Below, piece after piece: positions 1 to 5,678 of a DNA stretch of 7,008 nt. Below the pieces are notes generated by a model. The model saw only the letters and a list, made by a program, of their open reading frames with translations, ran no database searches and had not been told where the DNA came from. Made by a program: the position numbers and the translations under genes. The stretch's first letter is position 1. Each line of letters starts with the position of its first letter. This stretch comes from Methanomassiliicoccus sp. UBA386 (GTDB lineage: Archaea; Thermoplasmatota; Thermoplasmata; Methanomassiliicoccales; Methanomassiliicoccaceae): NCBI GenBank assembly GCA_002498285.1, contig DAGU01000056.1:4200-11207 (forward strand). Reading direction: 5' to 3'.

Positions 1-1
1 G

Positions 2-325
2 CTGCGTCCGATGCGCGGCCTGGCCCACATGGACATCGAGCGCATATACTTCGGGAGGGAGCCGGACGAGGTGGCGTCGAGGTTCCGCGACTTCGATATG
101 TTCGTGGAGATGAACGCCGCCCTGCCGTACCGCCGCTACGGCGTGCCGTTCTATGAGCTGGCGTCCAAGTACTACGAGGCGTTCCGCGGACGCGTTAGGG
201 TGTCCATAGGAGCGGACGCGCATCATTCGCTCGAGGCCGTCGTCCGTCTTGAGCGGCCGTACCGCTTCGCGCGGAGCGCCGGCTTGACGGACGACCTGCT
301 GTTCTCCGACATGCGACAAGAATGA
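2..325 (+). CDS. PHP-domain phosphoesterase, C-terminal part (5' end outside window)
   Basis: This is the C-terminal 107 residues of a protein whose reading frame is open through the left edge, so the start is not visible. The three visible motifs fit the end of a PHP domain: an Ala-His-Met-Asp near residue 10, a Val-Glu-Met-Asn segment at the end of a strand, and Ile-Gly-Ala-Asp-Ala-His-His about 40 residues later. In the PHP family these positions carry the His, Glu and Asp-x-His metal ligands. Members hydrolyse phosphoesters with a metal cluster; histidinol-phosphate phosphatase is the best known. The closing Ala-Gly-Leu pattern after the Asp-x-His motif also fits. Which substrate this one uses cannot be decided from the tail alone. 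The stop is TGA at 323-325, and the gene converges on the ATPase gene. Confidence 0.75.
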   Translation: MRPMRGLAHMDIERIYFGREPDEVASRFRDFDMFVEMNAALPYRRYGVPFYELASKYYEAFRGRVRVSIGADAHHSLEAVVRLERPYRFARSAGLTDDLLFSDMRQE

Positions 326-457
326 TTTCATCTATGCGGTTCGGGGTTTGTTATGATCGATCTCAGGCGGCTGTAGCATACGCTAATTTCAATGGCGCCT
401 TTGACGATTCCTTGACGAGCATATTGACAGTGATAAGGCCCGGCCGGGCGATCGGCC
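326..457. other. Convergent intergenic spacer with GC-rich palindrome
   Basis: This spacer lies between the 3' ends of two convergent genes and has no supported gene. It holds three TTGAC repeats at 401, 412 and 424. It also holds a perfect 12-base palindrome, GCCCGGCCGGGC, at 438-449, next to a GGGC-GATCG-GCCC hairpin (446-458) that abuts the ATPase stop codon. The GC-rich hairpins could help terminate either transcript. No long oligo-T run follows, so a terminator call is only tentative. Confidence 0.4.
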
Positions 458-1678
458 CTACTGTTCCATGAGGAAGTCCACGATGTTCACTATCCTTGTT
501 CCCTCGATGTCATCGATGGGGTATCGATCCATGGTCACTATCGTCTTCGGGTAGTTGTCGGCGATCGCCTTCAGCGATTGAAGCTCCCTCTCCCTCGTCG
601 CGGGGTCGATTATGCTCATGGTGACCTGGTAGTACGCCGTGCCGCCGGCCCCGGAGACCATGAAGTCCACCTCGTTCCCATCGACGGCGCACACCGACAC
701 GTTCCCATGGCGTCTGATGAGTTCCATGTAGACCACGTTCTCCAGCATGCCGTCTAGGTCCCTGTCGTGGAATCCGACCTCGTTGTTCCTGATGCCCAGG
801 TCGGAAACGTAGAACTTGTCAGAGGTGCGCAGGTACTCCTTGGTCTTGACGTCGAACCTCTTGGCACGATGGAAGAGGAGGGCGGACTCCAGCGCGGAAA
901 TGTAGTTGTTCACGGTTTCCGCGGACGTCTTCATGCCCTTGCTCACCAGGTAGTTGGTCACATTCCTCACCGATGTGCGGTCCCCGACGTTCTTCATGAG
1001 GAACCTAGAGACGGTGGACAGCAGCGGCGCGTTCCTGATCTCATTCCTCTCCACCACGTCCTTGACGTACACGGTGTTGTATGTCCCGGACAGCATCAGG
1101 GAGATCAGGTCCCTCCGGCCGCCCTCCATGAGCGCCACGGCGGGCAGTCCTCCCCGGCGCATGTAGTCGGCGAACAGCGCATCGATCGCTCTGGTCTCGT
1201 CGCCGATGGTTTTCCTGAACTCCGTGTACTCCCTGAACGAGAGAGGATAGACGGGGATCTCGATGCACCTCCCCGACAGTTTGGTCGCAATCTCCGATGA
1301 GAGCATCTGGGAGTTGGAGCCCGTAACATACACGTCCGCCCCCGATATGTGGAAGGACTCGACGGCGCGCTCCCACTCGGGGACGTTCTGCACCTCATCG
1401 AAGAACAGGTACGTGCCCTTTCCAGGCCTCAAGGCCTCCTTCACCGCGTCGATGAGCTTGCGGTGCGTATCGATGGAGCGATCGGTCTCGTCGTCGAGGT
1501 TGATGTACAGGATCTTGTCCTGAGGGACGCCGGACTCCAGGAGTTCCTCTCTGAACATGCTCATCAAAGTGGACTTTCCACACCTCCTCATGCCGGTGAG
1601 GACCTTGATCATCGGGACATCGCGGGACGAGCGAAGCAGGTTGAGATAGTGCTCTCTGGGGATCGGACCCTCGACCAT
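458..1678 (-). CDS. AAA ATPase with DUF4143 domain
   Basis: The 406-residue protein has the two-part layout of the AAA_14/DUF4143 family. The N-terminal P-loop ATPase has Walker A Gly-Met-Arg-Arg-Cys-Gly-Lys-Ser at 29-36, Walker B Leu-Phe-Phe-Asp-Glu-Val-Gln at 91-97 and a sensor-1-like Val-Thr-Gly-Ser-Asn-Ser at 118-123. The DUF4143 half, about 200-400, contains a helical region. It ends in a nuclease-fold-like core with Asn-Glu-Val-Asp-Phe at 335-339, Tyr-Gln-Val-Thr at 350-353 and the family-typical Thr-Arg-Glu-Arg-Glu tail at 361-365. The usual catalytic Lys of PD-(D/E)xK enzymes is not seen after Gln-Val, so cleavage activity is doubtful. Such proteins are common, patchily distributed accessory genes in archaea and anaerobic bacteria, and their cellular role is not settled. 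The length is normal for the family and the gene looks intact. The ATG at 1678 follows a TATA-like box at leaderless spacing. Confidence 0.9.
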   Translation of the reverse strand: MVEGPIPREHYLNLLRSSRDVPMIKVLTGMRRCGKSTLMSMFREELLESGVPQDKILYINLDDETDRSIDTHRKLIDAVKEALRPGKGTYLFFDEVQNVPEWERAVESFHISGADVYVTGSNSQMLSSEIATKLSGRCIEIPVYPLSFREYTEFRKTIGDETRAIDALFADYMRRGGLPAVALMEGGRRDLISLMLSGTYNTVYVKDVVERNEIRNAPLLSTVSRFLMKNVGDRTSVRNVTNYLVSKGMKTSAETVNNYISALESALLFHRAKRFDVKTKEYLRTSDKFYVSDLGIRNNEVGFHDRDLDGMLENVVYMELIRRHGNVSVCAVDGNEVDFMVSGAGGTAYYQVTMSIIDPATRERELQSLKAIADNYPKTIVTMDRYPIDDIEGTRIVNIVDFLMEQ

Positions 1679-1701
1679 AATGAACAGTTATAACTTCATA
1701 G

Positions 1702-1711
1702 GTATATGAAT
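1702..1711 (-). promoter_or_regulatory. TATA-like promoter element for the ATPase gene
   Basis: On the minus strand a TTCATATACC element is centred near 1706, about 28 bases upstream of the ATG at 1678. Archaeal TATA boxes lie about 26 bases before the transcription start, so the mRNA would be leaderless or nearly so. The surrounding 1681-1743 has only 18 G+C in 63 bases, in strong contrast to its GC-rich flanks. The element is read from position and sequence only. Confidence 0.5.
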
Positions 1712-1722
1712 ATTAACTGATT

Positions 1723-1742
1723 TGACAAGGTATAGCTTGTCA
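1723..1742. repeat. Inverted repeat upstream of the ATPase promoter
   Basis: Perfect 7-base arms, TGACAAG (1723-1729) and CTTGTCA (1736-1742), flank a 6-base centre. The repeat sits just upstream of the ATPase TATA-like box, where an archaeal activator could bind. It could equally form a small hairpin at the 3' end of a transcript running out of htpX. Dyad symmetry is seen; function is inferred. Confidence 0.4.
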
Positions 1743-1929
1743 TTTCCTCAACGCCCGAGAGGAGTGCGAGTACAGTGCCATCTGTGCAGCAGAGAGATGC
1801 GCCAGGACAGCCTGGACAGATCCGGGCGTGGCACACATGCTGGAAGGAGTGCCAACCATGCGGTGGCCGATGGCCTCCGCCGCGGGTTGGGGAGAAGGCG
1901 CCGGCCGACCGCATGGCCCGTGCGGGCGT
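1743..1929. other. GC-rich, hairpin-dense intergenic region, no supported gene
   Basis: This stretch between the ATPase promoter and the htpX stop contains several consecutive stem-forming inverted repeats. CCAGG/CCTGG with a 4-base loop is at 1803-1816. TGGCAC/GTGCCA is at 1829-1834 and 1849-1854. A long stem has a left arm at 1856-1868 (CCATGCGGTGGCC) and a right arm at 1903-1916, giving 13 pairs with one bulged G. Its 34-base loop can fold further, with CTCC facing GGAG. Short frames crossing it on both strands lack any recognisable family, and most run on into htpX out of frame. It could be an htpX 3' untranslated region or terminator, a structured small RNA, or the remnant of a decayed gene. 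It matches no tRNA, SRP RNA or RNase P RNA signature that I know. Confidence 0.35.
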
Positions 1930-2811
1930 TCAGAAGCGGCCGAGGCCGGCCATCTCCTCCAGGCGGCGCAGCCTCTCCTCCATCGGAGGGTGCGTGGAGA
2001 AGAGGTTCACCAGGCCGCTGCCCTTGAAGGGGTTGACGATCCACATCGATGACGACGTGGGGCTGCCCATCTGCATTGGCATCTGCCTGTTGTAGCCGTC
2101 CAGCTTCCTTAGGGCGTTGGCAAGCGCCATGGGGCGCCCGATCATCTCCGCCCCTTCCTTATCGGCCAGGTACTCGCGGGAGCGGGACACTCCCATCTGT
2201 AGCAGCATGGCGGCGATCGGCGCCGTGACGGCGGCCACGATGGCTATGATGACCGTGCCGTTGTCGCGGTCGCCGCCTCCGCCGAACATGCTCCCCCAGA
2301 AGAAGGAGCGGGCGGCGTACGATATGGCGCCGGCCAGGGTGGAGGCCACGCTCATCACCAGTATGTCGCGGTCCTTGACGTGGGCCATCTCGTGCGCGAT
2401 GACGCCGGTCAGCTCGTCATCGGTCAGCAGCCTCAGCAGCCCCTCGGTGGCCGCCACCGTCGCATGCCTAGGATTCCGCCCGGTGGCGAAGGCGTTGGGC
2501 GTCTGCGACGGAACGATGGCGACCTGCGGCATCGGCAGACCAGCGGTCTGGGAGACATGCCTGACGATCTTGTAGAGCCGCGGGGCCTCGACCTCCGTCA
2601 CCGGCTTGGCCCGGTAGGACATCAGGACGATCTTGGACGAGAAGAAGTAGGAGATGAAGTTCATCAGCCCTGCTATAAGCAGGAAGAAGATCGCTCCCGC
2701 GACCCAGTCGCCCAGGAAAACGGTGCCTACCGCCCAGCCTATCACCACGAAGATGGCGGTGAGGGCCGTAAACATCAAGAGAACGCGCGCGTTGGCGCCG
2801 ACTGCTCCCAT
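1930..2811 (-). CDS. htpX: HtpX-like membrane zinc metalloprotease (M48B)
   Basis: HtpX is a membrane-bound zinc endopeptidase that degrades damaged or misfolded membrane proteins. From the ATG at 2811 the protein has 293 residues, the normal family length. Two N-terminal membrane helices (about 9-32 and 36-62) precede the zinc site His-Glu-Met-Ala-His at 140-144. Two more hydrophobic helices follow (about 150-172 and 184-207). The third zinc ligand is the Glu of Glu-Tyr-Leu-Ala-Asp at 213, and the conserved Phe-Ser-Thr-His-Pro-Pro block is at 271-276, so all key residues are present. A GTG three codons upstream (2820) is a possible start. I prefer the ATG because it has the better start codon and GAAGGTG lies six bases before it. 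The gene appears to be transcribed alone: an oligo-T terminator candidate for the preceding gene and a TATA-like element separate them. Confidence 0.93.
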   Translation of the reverse strand: MGAVGANARVLLMFTALTAIFVVIGWAVGTVFLGDWVAGAIFFLLIAGLMNFISYFFSSKIVLMSYRAKPVTEVEAPRLYKIVRHVSQTAGLPMPQVAIVPSQTPNAFATGRNPRHATVAATEGLLRLLTDDELTGVIAHEMAHVKDRDILVMSVASTLAGAISYAARSFFWGSMFGGGGDRDNGTVIIAIVAAVTAPIAAMLLQMGVSRSREYLADKEGAEMIGRPMALANALRKLDGYNRQMPMQMGSPTSSSMWIVNPFKGSGLVNLFSTHPPMEERLRRLEEMAGLGRF

Positions 2812-2847
2812 CTTTAACACCTTCGACCTCTCACACCGTAGCCCCTC

Positions 2848-2860
2848 TTAAGGTTTATCC
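2848..2860 (-). promoter_or_regulatory. TATA-like promoter element for htpX
   Basis: The minus strand reads GGATAAACCTTAA here. Depending on which AT core is used, transcription would start around 2825-2830, leaving a 10-20 base leader before the htpX start at 2811 or 2820. That leader contains the ribosome binding candidates AGAGGT and GAAGGTG. The element directly abuts the T5 run that may terminate the upstream gene. Confidence 0.4.
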
Positions 2861-2915
2861 AAAAAGCTCAGCGGCCGTCCTCGCTGCCCAGGGCGCGGGC
2901 CGGACCGTCCTGGCC
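2861..2915 (-). terminator. Hairpin plus T5 run after the winged-helix gene
   Basis: Two bases after the minus-strand stop (2917-2919) a hairpin can form from GGCC-A-GGAC against GTCC-GGCC (2898-2915, one bulge, very tight loop). On the minus strand the sequence then reaches TTTTT (complement of 2861-2865). Oligo-T in the non-template strand is the main archaeal termination signal, and this run ends just before the htpX promoter element. The T run is short and well separated from the hairpin, so this is a plausible but unproven terminator. Confidence 0.4.
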
Positions 2916-2916
2916 G

Positions 2917-3525
2917 TCATCGTTGCCTAGGCGCCCTCTCCGCCAGCCGGTACACGATGCTGTGGCCGACCTGCTCGGCCAGCACCGAGCCGTTCTGCAC
3001 CATGCGCGCCAGCGCATCGAAGACCTCATGCTCCGGGGCCTCCAGGGCCTCGCCCACCTGGTCAGCGGTCATGCCGCCGGTGGACCTCAACATCACGATG
3101 ATGTCGTCCTTCTTGGCGTCGCGCATCCTGGCCTCCCGCCTCTCGACCAGTTCCTGCTCCCTCATGGCCACCAGCCTCTCGATGGCGGCGCTTGCGGAAC
3201 GAAGGGCGGCGTCCCTGAACGCCCGCGTATCATGCTCCAGAAGGTCCAGGGCATCGTCGTCGATCAGGCCGTCCTCATACCAGTGAACGGCGACGTCCCG
3301 CGTGGCGCCGCTCCACCGCTCGGTGTGCGACGGAGCCGGAACGACGATGTAACTGACGCCGGTGCCGCGGAGCGCGTCATGCAGCTCGCTCAGGCGCTCG
3401 ACCAGGTTGCCTTCCACGACGTAATATATGCCCTCGCGGCGGAAGCCGGCCCGGGAGACGATTTCCTCGACATCGGCCGGGGAGGGGCCGTCGGCCGAGT
3501 ACTCCATCTGAACGTAGGCGCGCAT
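2917..3525 (-). CDS. Uncharacterised protein with C-terminal winged-helix-like domain
   Basis: I do not recognise this 202-residue protein. Residues 1-85 alternate predicted strands and helices: MRAYVQMEYS, a helix over about 16-26, GIYYVVEGN, a helix over about 41-53, then VSYIVVPAP. This suggests a small alpha/beta fold. Residues 87-140 are strongly charged and probably helical or coiled-coil, rich in Arg, Glu and Ala. Residues 140-197 look like a winged helix: a helix DDIIVMLRS, then MTADQVGEAL and EHEVFDALARMVQNG as the helix-turn-helix, and a wing ending in IVYRLAE. A DNA-binding or regulatory role is therefore reasonable but inferred. An ATG at 3543 is in frame, but a TATA-like element near 3555 would start transcription near 3529. 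GGAG also lies seven bases before the ATG at 3525, so I chose the latter. The gene is divergent from priS. Confidence 0.75.
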   Translation of the reverse strand: MRAYVQMEYSADGPSPADVEEIVSRAGFRREGIYYVVEGNLVERLSELHDALRGTGVSYIVVPAPSHTERWSGATRDVAVHWYEDGLIDDDALDLLEHDTRAFRDAALRSASAAIERLVAMREQELVERREARMRDAKKDDIIVMLRSTGGMTADQVGEALEAPEHEVFDALARMVQNGSVLAEQVGHSIVYRLAERAPRQR

Positions 3526-3550
3526 GCCAGTTCTCCATTCCATCACCTTC

Positions 3551-3562
3551 TTTAATAACATT
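3551..3562. promoter_or_regulatory. AT-rich promoter core between the winged-helix gene and priS
   Basis: TTTAATAACATT on the plus strand reads AATGTTATTAAA on the minus strand, so it could serve as a TATA box either way. Leftward it predicts a start near 3529, almost leaderless for the ATG at 3525. Rightward it predicts a start near 3581, giving priS (ATG 3607) a leader of about 26 bases that contains GAGG at 3586-3589. A second AT core, GTTAATTGG at 3572-3580, could serve priS alone with a very short leader. Confidence 0.4.
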
Positions 3563-3606
3563 GCCAGGGGCGTTAATTGGATATAGAGGCAGTCCGATGC
3601 TTTGCC

Positions 3607-4821
3607 ATGGGCCCGGACCAGGAGTTCTTGATGACGTGGTTCCACCGCTTCTACAAGGCCCAGCCTCCACGTCCGCCGACGCGGCTGGAGCGCCGGGAGT
3701 TCGGGTTCATGTTCTTCGACCGGAACTTCGTGCAGAGGCACATCGGCTTCATCTCGCCGGGCGAGCTGCAGTCGTTCCTCATCTCGCAGGTGCCGTCGCA
3801 TGCTTACCATTCCACCGCCTACTACCGCTTTCCGAACGCGTCCACCATGGATGAGAAGCAGTGGGAGGGCGCCGACCTCATATTCGACCTGGACGCCGAC
3901 CATGTGAAGGGCGCCGAGGGCCTGTCATACGAGGACATGCTGGCCCGCATCAAGGTGGAGCTGCTCCGCCTGATCGACGACTTCCTGCTCGGAGATCTGG
4001 GGCTCGACGCATCCAACCTGAAGATCGTGTTCTCCGGAGGACGCGGATATCACATACACGTGTCGGACGCGCGCATCGCCCAGCTTAAGAGCCACGAGCG
4101 AAGGGAGATCGTCGACTACGTGTCGGGGACCGACCTCAACATGGACTGGGTGTTCCCGGAGCGGGTGTCGGCGTCCAAGACCTTCCAGGGAAGGACGCAG
4201 GAGAGCCGCGTACGCTCCGTGCCGCCGCCCTCGGCCGGCGGCTGGAGGAAGAGGATGCGCACCGGCATCGAGTGGCTGGTGGAGGACATGCGCGCCCGCG
4301 AGGTATCGGACCTCAGGGCGAGGTTTCCCTCGCTGGCCGGCGTGCAGGACGGCGTGATCGACGGAATGCTGCATGACCTTTACGACCGCAGCCATGGGAC
4401 CGAAGGAGCGAGGCTGACGCTGGACAACAACGTGCTCGGCTACTTTTCGGACCGGCGGCACCTCGACCTTTTCCTGTCGCTGCTGGACAGCGAGGTCCGG
4501 CCCAGGTTCACTTCGGAGATAGATGAACCGGTCACCAGTGACATCAAGCGGCTGATCCGCCTTCCGCAGTCGCTGCACGGCAAGACCGGGCTGCGGGTCG
4601 TTCCCATGGACCGCGATTCCCTGGGCGCCTTCGAGCCGCTGCGCGATGCCGTTCCGGACATCTTCCCGGAGACCGGGACCGAGGTGTTCGTCAAGGGCTG
4701 CCAGGAGGGCACGCTCAAGGGGCGCCGGTACGAGCTGGAAGGCATATGCGAGGTGCCGCTGTACCTGGCCATCTTCCTCATCGCTCGTAGGGAGGCCACT
4801 CTGGAGCTTCCGCCAGAGTGA
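3607..4821 (+). CDS. priS: DNA primase small (catalytic) subunit PriS
   Basis: PriS is the catalytic subunit of the archaeal/eukaryotic-type primase. With PriL it synthesises the primers that start DNA replication. The 404-residue protein carries the family's active-site blocks. Leu-Ile-Phe-Asp-Leu-Asp-Ala-Asp-His has the metal-binding Asp pair at 94 and 96. Phe-Ser-Gly-Gly-Arg-Gly-Tyr-His ends at His149. Thr-Ser-Asp-Ile-Lys-Arg-Leu-Ile-Arg-Leu-Pro with the third Asp at 312 leads into Ser-Leu-His-Gly-Lys-Thr-Gly-Leu. The protein has only two Cys (365 and 381), both near the C-terminus, so the zinc-binding insertion found after the first Asp motif in Pyrococcus PriS is absent. A TTG at 3577 with AGGGG before it is an alternative start adding ten residues. 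I prefer the ATG because the TATA-like elements place transcription start after 3577. PriL is not in the window. Confidence 0.95.
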   Translation: MGPDQEFLMTWFHRFYKAQPPRPPTRLERREFGFMFFDRNFVQRHIGFISPGELQSFLISQVPSHAYHSTAYYRFPNASTMDEKQWEGADLIFDLDADHVKGAEGLSYEDMLARIKVELLRLIDDFLLGDLGLDASNLKIVFSGGRGYHIHVSDARIAQLKSHERREIVDYVSGTDLNMDWVFPERVSASKTFQGRTQESRVRSVPPPSAGGWRKRMRTGIEWLVEDMRAREVSDLRARFPSLAGVQDGVIDGMLHDLYDRSHGTEGARLTLDNNVLGYFSDRRHLDLFLSLLDSEVRPRFTSEIDEPVTSDIKRLIRLPQSLHGKTGLRVVPMDRDSLGAFEPLRDAVPDIFPETGTEVFVKGCQEGTLKGRRYELEGICEVPLYLAIFLIARREATLELPPE

Positions 4822-4853
4822 GCTCGTGCAACTCACGAACAAATCTATTTATT
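4797..4853 (+). terminator. Tandem hairpins and T-rich tract after priS
   Basis: A perfect 8-base stem, CACTCTGG (4797-4804) with CCAGAGTG (4813-4820), has an 8-base loop and spans the last priS codons and most of its TGA stop. A second 5-base stem, TCGTG/CACGA, follows at 4824-4838. The T-rich TCTATTTATT comes next at 4844-4853. This layout fits a terminator for priS, but the T-rich part probably also acts as the TATA box of the next gene. Confidence 0.4.
4844..4853 (+). promoter_or_regulatory. TATA-like element for the membrane-protein gene
   Basis: TCTATTTATT is centred near 4849. An archaeal start about 26 bases downstream would fall near 4875, leaving only about six bases before the ATG at 4881. 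This is consistent with a near-leaderless mRNA and with the lack of a well-placed Shine-Dalgarno sequence for that ATG. Confidence 0.45.
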
Positions 4854-4880
4854 CACAGGAGCGAATGAACCTGCCCGTCC

Positions 4881-5678
4881 ATGGCCATTGACGGGGAGGA
4901 GCTGGAAGGGGGGATGAGGCTCGCCCATGTGCGCGCTACCAAGAAGTACCTGATCATAGCCCAGGCCATCATCTCGCTGCTGGTCGTCATAGGCCTGGTG
5001 GTCGCCGGAGGCAAGTTCCAGCTGAAGCCGTTCTACTTCGACGTCAGCGAGTTCCTGTACTTTCTCCTGATCATGGTGTTCCTCATCGCCGCCGAGCTGC
5101 TGGTCTTCCGCCTGCTCGAGGTGAAGTACGCCAAGACGGACAGCGCCAAGTACTACATGCTGAAGACCACCGCCCGCCACAGCATCATCGTGATGGTCGC
5201 ATCGGTCATCGCCCTGCTGCTGGTCGTGACCCCTTACGTTCTGGACTCGGTGGCCGAGGTGACCTCGCATGACGGCGCCACCTCCGACGCGGACAGGTTC
5301 TACAGCCGCGACGTGCTTGGCCTGACCACCGTGGACCGCATCACCGTGAGCAGCGACCTTCCGGCCGAGGTCATCGTCATCTCGGAGGAGAACTACCTCG
5401 CCTACAAGAACGACTGGGAACGGATGAGGGAGGTCTCCGAAGCCTATGTTCCGGATGCGTCGTCCGGGGCCGTCATGGAGTTCAGTCCCGCGCCGTTCGG
5501 GGCCTACTACATCGTGACCAGCGGCGATATCGCATACAACATCCACAGCGGCCTGTCCCCCTTCTTCGTGGGCTTCGCCACCACGTTCGCCACCCTGTTC
5601 ATCGGCGCCCACGCGACCTGGCTGGTATACACCCTGCCGCTGAGGAAGCGCTACGTGCGCGGCGCCATCTTCCGGTGA
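4881..5678 (+). CDS. Four-helix membrane protein with one large external domain, unknown function
   Basis: The 265-residue protein has four strongly hydrophobic segments at about 22-43, 57-78, 101-122 and 227-252. A polar domain of about 100 residues (123-226) lies between the third and fourth. Arg/Lys clusters at 18-22 and 255-260 fit cytoplasmic ends, which places the polar domain outside the cell. That domain has alternating strand-like stretches (VDRITVSS, AEVIVIS, VMEFSP, AYYIVTSG) and one charged helix near 170-188, suggesting a small beta-rich fold. There are no Cys and no recognisable catalytic motif. I do not recognise the family. ATG 4881 is chosen from the TATA spacing; an in-frame ATG at 4914, preceded by GGGGAGGA, is an alternative that would remove 11 residues without touching a helix. 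The 3' end overlaps the convergent radical SAM gene. Confidence 0.8.
   Translation: MAIDGEELEGGMRLAHVRATKKYLIIAQAIISLLVVIGLVVAGGKFQLKPFYFDVSEFLYFLLIMVFLIAAELLVFRLLEVKYAKTDSAKYYMLKTTARHSIIVMVASVIALLLVVTPYVLDSVAEVTSHDGATSDADRFYSRDVLGLTTVDRITVSSDLPAEVIVISEENYLAYKNDWERMREVSEAYVPDASSGAVMEFSPAPFGAYYIVTSGDIAYNIHSGLSPFFVGFATTFATLFIGAHATWLVYTLPLRKRYVRGAIFR

Noticed and set aside
767..1300. Long plus-strand open frame antisense to the ATPase gene
   Set aside because: It lies wholly within the well-supported ATPase coding region, has no family resemblance and no promoter, and is the kind of mirror frame expected in GC-rich coding DNA.
1696..1914. Minus-strand frame of 72 residues, rich in Cys, between htpX and the ATPase
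   Set aside because: It reads through the AT-rich ATPase promoter and dyad, has no recognisable domain, and its composition looks random. I kept the region as a structured gap instead.
1722..2027. Plus-strand frame with a Cys-His-Leu-Cys motif that could suggest a zinc-finger protein
   Set aside because: There is only one Cys pair, the start codon is TTG, and the frame runs out of phase into the htpX gene on the opposite strand. The Cys pair is likely chance.
2923..3555. 210-residue plus-strand frame across the winged-helix gene
   Set aside because: It is antisense to a frame with coherent secondary structure, a ribosome binding site and a promoter, while its own product is low-complexity and Pro/Gly/His-rich.
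3925..4842. 305-residue minus-strand frame across priS
   Set aside because: It mirrors the priS coding sequence, whose catalytic motifs prove the plus frame.
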